A stretch of 64,000 nt of DNA from Sycobia sp. Sy_11 (taxonomy: Eukaryota > Arthropoda > Insecta > Hymenoptera > Epichrysomallidae), in contig JACCIC010000003.1 in assembly GCA_018907035.1 (NCBI GenBank), positions 3,370,501 through 3,434,500 on the forward strand, given 5' to 3'. Positions 26,446-36,458 of this stretch are shown piece after piece (position 1 is the first letter of the stretch; the number at the start of each line of letters is the position of its first letter). Under the pieces are notes generated by a model, which was not told where the DNA came from, searched no databases, and saw nothing but the letters and a program-made list of their open reading frames with translations. Position numbers and translations under genes: made by a program.

Positions 26446-26506
26446 ATGAATTTGTTATACTTCTTATTCCTTATTCTACTAGGAATTCAATTTTCCTTCA
26501 ATAATG
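26446..26506 (+). CDS. SPH1 exon 1, signal peptide
   Basis: Encodes MNLLYFLFLILLGIQFSFNN and one base of the next codon, ending at aatg|gtaagc. The strongly hydrophobic core fits a secretory signal. It is too short to stand out as an open frame and was found from the matching first exons of SPH2 and SPH3. Confidence 0.8.
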
Positions 26507-29500
26507 GTAAGCGTAATTAGTTTATCATATAATATTTTATCAACTGATGATTGAAAATGAAAATATATGCTTTAAAACTTCTTGAATACAAGTTATCAAA
26601 TAGAAGAAATATTTCTTTCTATTACATGAATTATTCCTCAAACTATATGCCTTTCGTCCGTAAATAAATAAAATTTATATAATTAAATTCAGTCATCCTA
26701 ACTTAACAATATGTCATTCCGATTTCTATTAAGTATATATATTGAATAAATTATTCTTTGTTTATAAATAATATTAATTGGAAATCGACAATATTTCAAT
26801 TTAAAATTTTCTAAAATGAAGATTATTTTCATTTATATTTTAGCCTGTTCATATTTCAAATCAATTATTCAAAGCATGAAATAATACGCTCATGCATAGA
26901 ATATTTGTGATTTTTAAAATAGATTTTCTTTCTTCATACAATGTTTGTACATATTAAATAAAATTGATGCAATCGTTCATTTACAGTTGTGGGATTAAAA
27001 GCGGAGAAAATTAATGGTGGATCTACAGCACGTTTAGATATGTTTAAATACGTAGCAGCAATAATGTACAAATTACCAGGGTTAACTGATCAGAACCCAT
27101 GTACAGGTGGCATCATGAATAGTTTTTATGTAATTACAGCTGCTCACTGTTTTTTTGATGAAATCTTCAGAGGACTGAGGCATGCACAATATTACGTTAC
27201 TGCCGGTACAAATAACTTATGCATAGATTTTGGCTGGACTCGGCATATATCAGTGAAGACAGTAATGATACCAAAAATGTTTAACAGATACGCACCAAGG
27301 TTACTCTTTTCAACAGGAAATTTAGCTGTATTAAAAGTAAGTATTATAAAACTTTTTTGTTGATAAAATTGTAATTACCATTATTTATAATTTATTATTT
27401 AAATAAATAGGTCTTAGAAAATGAATTAGACTCCCTATATAATTGATATGAAATTATTAAAATAAATATTTATGTAGTGTCAAGAGCGAATAAGAGTGTC
27501 TTCATAGTACCAGATTTAATTATTTTATTTCAGAACATTAAAATTGATAGTGATTATTTAAGAATATATAATACATAAAGAATGCAGTGCGGGACAGCTG
27601 ATAGTTTTATATTATTTTTATCAATAGTATTATTCTAAATTTAGTTTATGATATAAAAAATGTTCAAAAATTTACAAAAAGGTTGGAATGTTTTTTATGT
27701 TTCGAAGCGCGTGAAAGATTATTCACTATTGCTTAAAATGTTTAATTCAGATACTTTTCGATCACTCGTCTTATCTTTAATCTATTATTTGATGAATATT
27801 TTAAGACTTTTATTTGGGCTTATATTCCAGTTGTATACAAGGTTTCCTTTCTGATATGAATACTTCGTTTATATTTAATTTTATTCAGTGCTGGCGCTCT
27901 CGTGAGCGGAATCGTGATCAGAGATTATTCTCTATGTACTATTCTTTTCTTATAATATTTTAATTTTAAATTAACAAAAACGCAATTTATAGAAATATAA
28001 TAATTGAATTTAAGGGTTAATAACAACAATTGTATGAAATTAACATAAAAAAATAGATTATAAATATGAAAATATATCCTACAAAATATTTCAACAGATG
28101 TCTCGATATAATCGACTTCGCGACTAGCCCGAAGCTGCTCTAACAAACCGTACTTTGGAGCTAATCACTGTGACATCGCCTAAAATTTTTCCCTTCTGCG
28201 AGGTCTTTCTATTTCTTCCTCGTAGCTGGATGGCGATACTTTGAACTGTGCTGCTGGATACTGGAATTACCGTCCAGAGTGCTTCGCACACTTCGTTTGA
28301 ACTACGAGACACGCGCAAAGTTTATCGCGACGAAGTTCGTAGAAAATCTTTACAAATATATTCACCTACATCCATTCCGTACTCAGGACGGAAGATTAAT
28401 TCTTGACGCAGGGTTAAAAATGTCCTGCTCCCCATTCTTATTATCGGTTGTTACCAGCTGATGGACAAAAAACTGCCGTATTAAAAATGCATCAAAAACA
28501 TTTTCTTCAAATGTTGGCCTTGCAAAATGTGACTATAACGTCCAATATATGTATTCAAGGTTCCAACTGCGGGTCGCAGATTTTAATGAATCCTTTTTTC
28601 CTACATTCTTCGTGTTTCAACAGTCGATTCCGCCATTTACTAAATCTAACAATCATAATATGCTCAATTATGCTGTTATTATTTTAAAAAAATATACACA
28701 CTTTCCCAATAGCACAAAACTGATTTAATCCATTTTTTTTGCGTGGTTTTTACTTCAATGACTTCAACAAAGGTATATTAAATGTATGAAATAATCTGTA
28801 ATTAACAAGAATATTGGATATATTATTTTGTATATATCTTCACCAGCTATATATTTAAATCAATTAACTACGAAATATTTTTTTCTATATAGAAATAAAA
28901 TTTTAAATGTTAAATCATTATTTTTATTTAAATTTCATAAAAAATACTTAAGTGTCATAGAAACGTTATAACATTTGATAGAAAAAATTAATAACCCAAA
29001 TTGAAAGTTTATTTTTAAATCTAGTTTTTAATAATATACTATTGATTTTCGTTGTTTATAATTTGTATTTTATAATGTGTTAGTACATTTCGAATAAGGC
29101 TTTCACTTTGATTCTGTTTTGATCAATAAACAAATTTGAAATGATATTCAGTTTGATATTATTATCAATTATCGGAATTTTTGTTACTTAATAGGGATTA
29201 CACATACTGAATAAGATTCTAAACTCTTAAAAAGTTTTTTTAATGGTCACTGGGTTCTACTGGCTTTTGTTAGTTTTCTTAGTTCTCTTTGTAGTTATTT
29301 TGTTCAAAGGTTCGAACTTTAAGAATTTACAACAGATCATATTGCATCTTTCAAAGTGATGCGAGAACCGATGAGATTCCGAAAGAATTCAAGTGTGACC
29401 CAGAGAACTGATTTAGCCAAAATGAGAAAACAGCCGAGTTAATTAGTCGGAAATCCAGCTATGAAATCGGCCACTACAAAATTCAATCCTTTTTCGTGAA

Positions 29501-32500
29501 AGGCTCGTTGTCAGCATGCACATAGATTAGCCTGAATGTCAGAACTCTAGACCATGCAGGGGCACGTGAGTGCATCATAAAAGTTACTTCCAAAGTAACT
29601 ACAAACGACAATTTTTACAATCTTATTTTCATATCGCATTTCGTTTAAGCAATCTGAATATCGATTATCAGAACTTTTAAGTGTGTAGAAGTATAAGAAA
29701 AATAACAATAAAGTTCCTCGTTAGTGATACGTATGATAGCCTAGGTAATCCACATTATCTTCAAAAATATCAAACTTTTATGCTTTTTTCTTATTTAATC
29801 GCTTGAATTTCACTCAATAAGTTATATATAGAAATGTTAGATATCACTCAAAATCTGTGAAATATAAACAAATAATTGTCAGAAGTGTATTTTATCGTTT
29901 TTCCGAAAAAAACGGTGTATCCTGAAATTCTGGTGTTTACAAAAGGCTACGCGTGACTGAAAACGTGACACTTTGAGTCATTCTTACAGAAATTTATGCA
30001 AGATCAATACTTCTGATAATTATCATGGATATCACTGAAGATCCGTGAAACACAAACAAGTAATTTTCCGATCTGTGTTTTGTTGTTTTTCTGCAAAAAA
30101 CGACGTATCGTTAAATTTTTTCATTTACAACAGGAGCCTATTATTGCAACAGGAGTTTAATTAGATAAAATGTGATATTAAAATAAAATTGTCAGAATTA
30201 TCTTTTGCAGTTATTTTGGAAGTAATTTTTTACAACTTTAATGATCCGCCCACGTGCCCCTGCATGGTCTAGAGTTCTGAGATTCAGGCTATCTAAGTGT
30301 ATGCTGACAATGACTCTGATTTCGTAGCTGGATCTTAGATTAAATGGAGAATCAGTTCTTCGGCACTGAAACTTTTCCCGATCTCTTTGGCGCTTTTTTA
30401 TTCAAATAATTTTTTTCTTCACTTTCGCTGTGGGTACAGCTCTTTGAAAATTGTTGACTATTGAAATTTCTTTTCGAAAATTTTCAAGTATTGAAAATAT
30501 TGGGTGTTTAGATTTTCTTTAATTCATCATAACTTAAATAACGATTTTATTTTCAATAAGAATGTTTAAAATCAAAATTATTACTGAACTATGGCTATGT
30601 ACTAAATTCATAATTATTTGTTATGTGGCTGTAAATTGTTTATAATTTACATAGCGTGAATATGTGTCCCTTAAGTAATGATTCATTGATATATTTATCG
30701 TGGATTAAAATTTTCATTTCAAGATAAATAAAATGACATTGAAATCAATACCAATGACTTCTACCAGACAGTCAGGCTCTGGCTAGAATACTTACATTAT
30801 TATTAATAGTTATATACTAATTAAAAAATCATTTTATATTTCAGCTAGCAGAGAGTTTACAATTAACATTAGATCATCCCAAGCTCTCAGGATTAATGTT
30901 GCATTCAAAAAATTCTAGAACCGTAAACCGTGCATATTTCGTAGCATCTTATGGATGGGGATCGGTTGAATTAATTATACAGGATGTAAATGGTAAAATA
31001 GAATATGTACAAAAAGGAGCTCCCGATTTTCTACTACGATACGCAAAAGCCAATGTCATATCCGATGAGAAGTGTCGTCAACAAACGAATGAGAATATTC
31101 CACCCGATTTTATGTGTGTCAAGATGCAAAGAAACGGCGGCCGTGGAAGTGTAGGACTTTGCAAGGTAAATAAAATTACTTATCGCATTTAACATAAAAA
31201 TATATGATCCTATGATCCTGATGGCCCATTTTAAGAAAAGTGAAAATACACATTTCGGTCTTTTTAACAACACTTGTAATAAAAGTGTAGTTATAATATG
31301 AACACGAAACGACCTATACTATTGGGTGCCAATATGAGTAAGACTTTATTTTTAACTTTTGAAATCTTTATTTATTTTTCTAAATCTAATTCATCCCCGT
31401 CAAAATAATCCCCCCGGATGCAATGCATCTATGCCAATGCTTTTTTCAATTTTCAAGACATTTTTTATACTCGTATTCCGGAATTGCCATCAGTTCCTTC
31501 TTCAATTTGGCTTTTATTTCTTCAATCTTAAAGTGGTCTTTTGAGTTTAACGAACACCCAGAAGTCACACGGTGTTAAATCCGGCGAGTACGGTGGTTAC
31601 GGAACGATATTGGTTGAATTTTTGGCGAAATGTTCACGTAGCAAATCAATGTAGCGTGAGCAGGTGCATGATCGTGATAAAAAACACATAGTTGTCCTTC
31701 CATACGTCTGGCTTTTTGAGACGAATAACTTCACGCAAACGACGCATAACATTCAAATAATATTTTTTCTTAATCGGTTGGCCGGTTGGAACGAATTCAT
31801 AATGCACCATACTACGATAATTGAAAAAAAACAGTGAGCATAACCTTGATTTTAGAGCGACTTTGGCGCGATTTTTTCGGTCTCCATTCTTCTTTCGCAC
31901 GATATTCGCTCGATTAACCGGTTATTTCTGCATCGTAAGCGTAGACTCAAGTTTCATCTCCAGTTATTATGCGTTCCATCTGATCCTAAAAATCTGAAAG
32001 CATCATTTTACAAACCTCCATGCTACGCTGTTTTTCGAAAAAAATTGCGTGATTTTGGCATTAATCGATATTTCATTCTTTTCACGCACAGAATGTCTCA
32101 AAATGTTGTTGACTTCTCCATTTGAAATTCCAACAAAATCAGCAAGCGCTCTAGTAATTAATCGACGATTTTGCAAAATTCTTTGATTTTCTTGACATGT
32201 AGTCCATCAGTAGATGTTCTGGATCGTCTTTGATGTGGTTTATCTGCAATGCGTTCTCGCCTATCTTTGAACAATTTGTGCCAATCCAAAACACTTGCTC
32301 TTGACTTCTTACTAAAAGCCTTCTGCAACATTCTAAACATTTCGACGCCCGATATTTCATTTCGCGCACAAAATTTGATGCTACTTCTTTGTTAAGAAAA
32401 TTAATAAGTTGAAAACCTCCATTTTTTAGGTATTTACATAATAAATTTACTAAATAAATAAATATTTTCTCATACAATTTTTAGTATTGTATTTGCCATT

Positions 32501-33014
32501 AAACACAACAAGGCTATATTTTGAGACTGTAAAATTAATTTTTTTTCTAATGCTTTATTTGTTAGTATATTATTAATAAAAATTGTATAAGAATTACAAT
32601 TACCTCGTTTGAAATCTCATGTGCTACAATGCTTATACAAATGAAGTATAATATATTGTTTTTGCTTTTATTAATTTTTATTATTTTTCTAGTAATTAAT
32701 TGGTATTACTTGACTTTACCTTGTCAAAAAAAACTTATCATCATCTTTTACAGGCTGATAGCGGTGCTCCACTTGTCAGCTACTACTTTCTTGACGGAAT
32801 AGCCATTAATGGTCCTCTGTCTTGTGATGAGGAAGAAATGCCAGGAGTTTATGTAAATACTTCAGAACATAAGAAATTTATTGAGGATGCTATATTTGGT
32901 CGAAAGTCTGATAACATGCATATTCTGGAAATAGAGAGGGATAATTTAGGAATTTACATGTTTACCGAACCTCCAGTAAATCCAAATGTAGAAAGGGAAA
33001 GCATAATTGTATGA
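26446..33014 (+). CDS. SPH1, secreted chymotrypsin-fold protease homologue, 330 aa
   Basis: The four exons are 26446-26506, 26987-27336, 30845-31165 and 32754-33014; the joined frame of 993 bases is open. Residues 1-20 form a signal peptide. A short propeptide ends at Lys28, and the mature chain starts INGG, the equivalent of IVGG. Cys59/Cys75 flank the catalytic His74 (TAAHC). Cys214/Cys228 and Cys243/Cys268 complete the three standard disulphides. Ser247 lies in ADSGAPL. At the Asp102 position the sequence reads GNLAVLK, with Asn132 replacing Asp, and Gly193 of the oxyanion hole is Ala245. Position 189 is Gly, so the S1 pocket would not be trypsin-like. An acidic tail of about 35 residues follows the protease fold. 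It is first of a tandem trio. The fold is certain; reduced catalysis is inferred from the Asn and Ala substitutions. Confidence 0.85.
26987..27336 (+). CDS. SPH1 exon 2, activation site and His
   Basis: Residues 21-137. Contains AEK|INGG, the His motif TAAHC and the altered Asp motif GNLAVLK. Donor aaaa|gtaagt. Confidence 0.87.
29404..30358. mobile_element. Non-autonomous DNA element with long inverted arms
   Basis: 29539-29568 and 30251-30280 are perfect inverted copies over 30 bases. Around them, arms of about 200-245 bases match imperfectly (29404-29650 against 30160-30358), beginning agaactgatt at the outer edges. The middle holds a diverged direct duplication with a 188-bp period (29841 and 30029). 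No open reading frame of note lies inside, so it looks like a MITE-like element. Edges and target duplication are not certain. Confidence 0.7.
29841..30130. repeat. Diverged direct duplication, period 188 bp
   Basis: About 100 bases starting atatcact at 29841 recur at 30029 with many substitutions; both end near tttac. It sits between the inverted arms of the surrounding element. Confidence 0.65.
30845..31165 (+). CDS. SPH1 exon 3
   Basis: Residues 138-244, exactly 107 codons in phase 0. Contains FVASYGWGSVEL (the GWG strand of the fold) and the cysteines at 214, 228 and 243. Ends gcaag|gtaaat. Confidence 0.87.
31166..32753 (+). other. SPH1 intron 3 (1.6 kb)
   Basis: Mostly filled by a decayed mariner on the opposite strand. 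The ends are gtaaat and tttacag. Confidence 0.8.
31319..32512 (-). mobile_element. Decayed mariner with broken transposase
   Basis: Minus-strand translation gives mariner segments in the correct order across several frames. They include AFSKKSRASVLDWHKLFKDR and KPHQRRSRTST near 32160-32330. Next comes VHYEFVPTGQPIKKKYYLNV with KKPDVWKDN near 31690-31820, then PPYSPDLTPCDFWVF near 31550-31600 with the third catalytic Asp. Frameshifts and stops separate them. The second catalytic region is disrupted (an Asn-Ala-Pro core is not clean). The edges are approximate: tattgggtgccaatatgagt at 31319 is the likely left terminus, and the right one is weak. Confidence 0.8.
32754..33014 (+). CDS. SPH1 exon 4, Ser motif and tail
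   Basis: Residues 245-330 plus TGA. ADSGAPL holds Ser247. GIAINGPLSC replaces the usual SWG strand, and MPGVYVNTSEHKKFI is the typical C-terminal helix region. The tail after it is acidic and has no known domain. Tandem aataaa signals occur at 33125-33142. Confidence 0.87.
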   Translation, partial: ADSGAPLVSYYFLDGIAINGPLSCDEEEMPGVYVNTSEHKKFIEDAIFGRKSDNMHILEIERDNLGIYMFTEPPVNPNVERESIIV

Positions 33015-34304
33015 AGTTGGCGTGATATTTTCTTATCGTTTATGCAAGAATATTCTACTTTTAAATGTATTATATGAAATAGTAAATTTCTCTTTAATTC
33101 TAATTTAATTTACCAAAATATATCAATAAATGGATCAATAAATAGGTAAATAAATGTTTAAAAACAGCATTAAATATTTTCACTTTTATTTTTCTGAATG
33201 GTTTTTACATCTGTTAACTATTTTTTAAATAAAAATTTTTTAACTGAAAATATTGTTAATTAATTAATTTTCTTAATTTAAAAAAAGCCTATGCCTAGAT
33301 TGAGGACAAGGGGAGGGTTAGGAAAAGATCATGTCAAGTTTAAAGAGTAGAATTTTGCCATAAATTGAGTTATACGGTTCAAAAACTATAAGAATCTTTT
33401 GTCTTCAAACATTTACTTATAATATCCTAACTGATGAAAGTATTTATTGATTTGATTTCTATACAATCTGTTATTAGTTCCAAAATTTGCGAGCAATCAG
33501 CAAGTTTGATTTAATATTTTCTTTGGCGATATATAAAAAAAAATTATTAATGAATATTTATTCAAAAATGGCATAATGAAAGAATTGTTAACAACAATAT
33601 AAGTTATTAAAATAAAACACATTTTTTTGTTATAAATTTAAATATAACTTAATGCAAATAAAATATAAACTTTTGAGTATTTGGAAAATATTTATTTCAG
33701 TGCAGTATATGTTTTTCAAAGAAATTGTATTTTCTGGATTTTTGCGGACAGATACTAAAAGAACAAATGGTATTACAAAATAGTCAAAAAATAAGCTTTT
33801 GAAAAGAAGTAGATATAGTATGATATGAGAATATTCGTATTTTTAATAGACAAAAATCAAAATGAAAAAAGGGATTTCTTTATAGAAAAAGAAGGGTTTC
33901 CTTAAAGGTAGAAAGTAGTTTACAGGTGTAGCATCAGGCCATATAACTCAAATAATTTATAACTATATAATATTAATAAATGTTTAAATATATAACAAAA
34001 AAAATATTTTATAAATAAAGTATATAATATTTCAGATATACAATAATATATAGTATTTACAAAATATGATGATATATATAATTTAGAATATATAAATATA
34101 TAATATTAATATATAATAATATATATAACTTATATAAATATTATATAAATATAAATATATAAATATACTACCATCCCCCATCTCGGCTTCGCCCGAGATA
34201 ATAATTTAACCGATTTCATAATCAATTCAATAATATCTAAGTAAAAAGTACTCTATATATACAAATCTATGTTTCTATAAATAATTGGCCGTAATTTACT
34301 TATC
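33015..34304. other. SPH1 3' flank and AT-only spacer
   Basis: Begins with the SPH1 3' UTR. From about 33950 to 34167 the sequence is almost pure A and T. A GC-rich hairpin follows at 34180-34199. No gene was seen. Confidence 0.65.
34180..34199. other. GC-rich hairpin in AT-only DNA
   Basis: ATCTCGG pairs perfectly with CCGAGAT around the loop CTTCGC. It stands directly after about 200 bases of nearly pure A/T. The role is unknown; a transposon end is one possibility. Confidence 0.6.
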
Positions 34305-34404
34305 GTTGCTTCTGTATAAAAAGCTGCTTCAATGTAGCGTCATTTTATACAATATATATATGCATAATAAATATGGCTTCGATGGAGAAAATTGTACTTT
34401 CGAT

Positions 34405-34850
34405 TTCGAGTGGTAGAAAAAGATGTCCAAGTGTCTCGTGACAACGTTTACAGAGAGTATCATGTTCGGATTATCGAAAATGTCTCGGGATAACTGCTAT
34501 AGAAATTTTTGTGTTGGGGACGTAGAATATACATATATAGAATATACATAGGAGGTAGAATATATACAAGTCCAGGTATCCAGAGACGTCTCTTACTGGA
34601 AGTGTTCGAATGATAGAATAAGAATCTCTTCATAAAAGTTGTATTGACATACCTGGGCATTGTTTCCCACCAAATATATACGACAATCCCCGTAGAAGTC
34701 GTTCCAAATCATTTGGAAATCGCATTCTATCATCCGAACACGAAACTCCCCGTAGAAGTTGTCCCGACATACCTGAACATCGTTTTCTACCAACTGAACA
34801 CGATAGTCCTAGTAGAAGTCGTCCCGAGAAAGCTAGCATCGCAATAATGT
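34405..34850. repeat. 60-bp repeat units in inverted then direct array
   Basis: On the plus strand four units repeat at exactly 60 bp, with anchors at 34631, 34691, 34751 and 34811 (for example ccgtagaagtcgttccaaat). Just before them, 34405-34618 carries about three partial units in reverse-complement orientation, such as ggtagaaaaagatgtccaag and tctcgtgacaacgtttacag. The whole forms an imperfect palindrome of about 445 bp. Because 60 is a multiple of three, both strands show 20-residue periodic open frames that are not genes. Confidence 0.85.
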
Positions 34851-34919
34851 ATCTGTTTTCGCGGAATTCTGCTTTAACACTGCGACAAGGACAAGCAAAA
34901 TTTTAGATATATGACAAAA

Positions 34920-35600
34920 GCATTAGATATATCTTAGGAAACTATCCGAAACCATCTTCGTACTCATGGCCTGAAATGGTGCAACACAATGAAGAAGCCT
35001 CTGTTGTCTTAAAAACATGTGACAAAGCGACTCGCTTAGGCGCACGAGTATTGATGGAGATTTTGAAAACGTCATTTTTATTGATTGCTCCATATGGGAA
35101 CATTGTGTCCTCACGCGAGCCTGGTCAATTTCTATCAATAGGCTTGTTCAGCGGACCGTAAAACATGGAATAAAGCATTTTTGGGACTTCGACACTTTGC
35201 ACCTCTTTATTGACAGCCTAAATACCGAGAAAATGAGAAAAATCTATAAAAAGACTTTACTGTCATCTGCCAAACGATGGTTCGTCAGAAAAAATGAAGA
35301 TTAGATTCTGCAGGAGGACAACAATCCTAAACACCACAGCAAGCTCTGTATTGAGTGCAAGATTCAATTTTGCATAGTTACATTCGATTGGCCGTCGCAG
35401 TCGGCCGATGCAAACATTTTTCAAAAATTGTGAGTATATATTAAGCAGAAGCTTCGTGGAAGCCGCACACACACTTTGAAGCAGTTGTCTTACTAAATTC
35501 GTCGGATTTGGAGATCGTTGCCACTAGAATAAGCCGTCAAATTAGTAGAAAGCTTGCTTCAAGATGCCAGGCAATTATCGACGCCGGTGGTGACTAGACA
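34920..35600 (+). pseudogene. Tc1-like transposase remnant
   Basis: Recognisable pieces include TMKKPLLS with KHVTKRLA (end of the paired-type DNA-binding region). Also present are LQEDNNPKHHSKLC, where the catalytic Asp of the QxDNxPKHxS motif remains, and TFDWPSQSADANIF, which matches the DWPSQSPDLNPIE region but has lost the terminal Glu. Many stops and frameshifts occur. The N-terminal DNA-binding part is missing before 34920. Confidence 0.75.
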
Positions 35601-36322
35601 CATTATTGACCGAATTGCATCATCGTTTGTAATGTGTAAAATGTATATGAAAATTTCATTAAATAAATTTTTTTTATAAATTAACATAACCATTTTTTTA
35701 TAAATTACTTGACGGACTGTAGTTACCATATGGTTGAAGTAATTGTTACTGAAAATCTTTTTACCAATAGCAAAATTCAGTTATCTGCATACGAATTTTC
35801 TTTTCAGTTACCAAAAACTAATTTATCAGTTATATCCAGTATCTTGCTTATATTATATTTAGTGCTTCTTGCTGGAATAAAATTTAGTTACATAAAATTG
35901 AAAATGTAGAGATTTTTAGTTAATCAATGTTACTGAAAATTGGAGAAATGTATAAAATATCTTGAATAAAATTCTATAAAATATTCTTAATTATTGGTAC
36001 TCGAATCTAAAAATTGCAAAACAAATATTGACTGTAAGCAGATTCAAAGTGGTTTTCCCTAAATGGCTATTTTCTCACTGGGTTAATCCATAGAACATTT
36101 CTGCTGTATAAATAGGCGTTACGCGCCTTGCCGATGAGCCTGTCTGGAACTAAAAATAATAAGAAATTATTATTCTTCATATACGGAATTTTATTTGAAA
36201 TATCAGTTAAAAACAGTGGAATATGAATAAAAATAAGTCACACCATGCATCGCATTATGTAGGCTGAAAATATTATGGAAAATACATAAAAAACTATCAG
36301 ATAAAATATTCTAACCAAGAAT

Positions 36323-36340
36323 TTTAATAAAATACAGTAT
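36323..36340 (+). promoter_or_regulatory. Motif shared upstream of SPH2 and SPH3
   Basis: TTAATAAAATACAGTAT ends 58 bases before the SPH2 start codon; the identical 17 bases end 61 bases before the SPH3 start at 56491-56507. The position fits a core promoter or start of the leader. This is inference. Confidence 0.45.
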
Positions 36341-36397
36341 TGTCATATTTTCCCTAGAATACAGATCATTTAAACTTAAAGATTGAAAGATTTGGAA

Positions 36398-36458
36398 ATG
36401 GAGTTGTTATACTTTTTAATCCTTGGTCAACTAGGACTTTATTTTTCATCTAATAAGG
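36398..36458 (+). CDS. SPH2 exon 1, signal peptide
   Basis: Encodes MELLYFLILGQLGLYFSSNK and one base of the next codon. It has the same length and phase as SPH1 exon 1. Donor aagg|gtaaga. Confidence 0.8.

Larger units (their letters stand above)
27337..30844 (+). other. SPH1 intron 2 (3.5 kb)
   Basis: Contains a long-inverted-repeat element at 29404-30358. A more GC-rich block at about 27885-28690 was not recognised. The rest is AT-rich. Confidence 0.75.
34305..35690 (+). mobile_element. Tc1-like element with palindromic 60-bp array, decayed
   Basis: The left end (ttgcttctgtataaaaagct) resembles the family terminus seen at 24246 and 54290. A palindromic minisatellite (34405-34850) is followed by a broken Tc1-like transposase (34920-35600). 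The same transposase occurs on the minus strand at 53010-53700. A matching right end was not found, so the 3' edge is approximate. Confidence 0.65.

Noticed and set aside
34593..34847. Open frames on both strands with 20-residue periodicity
   Set aside because: They come from the 60-bp repeat array, whose period is a multiple of three.
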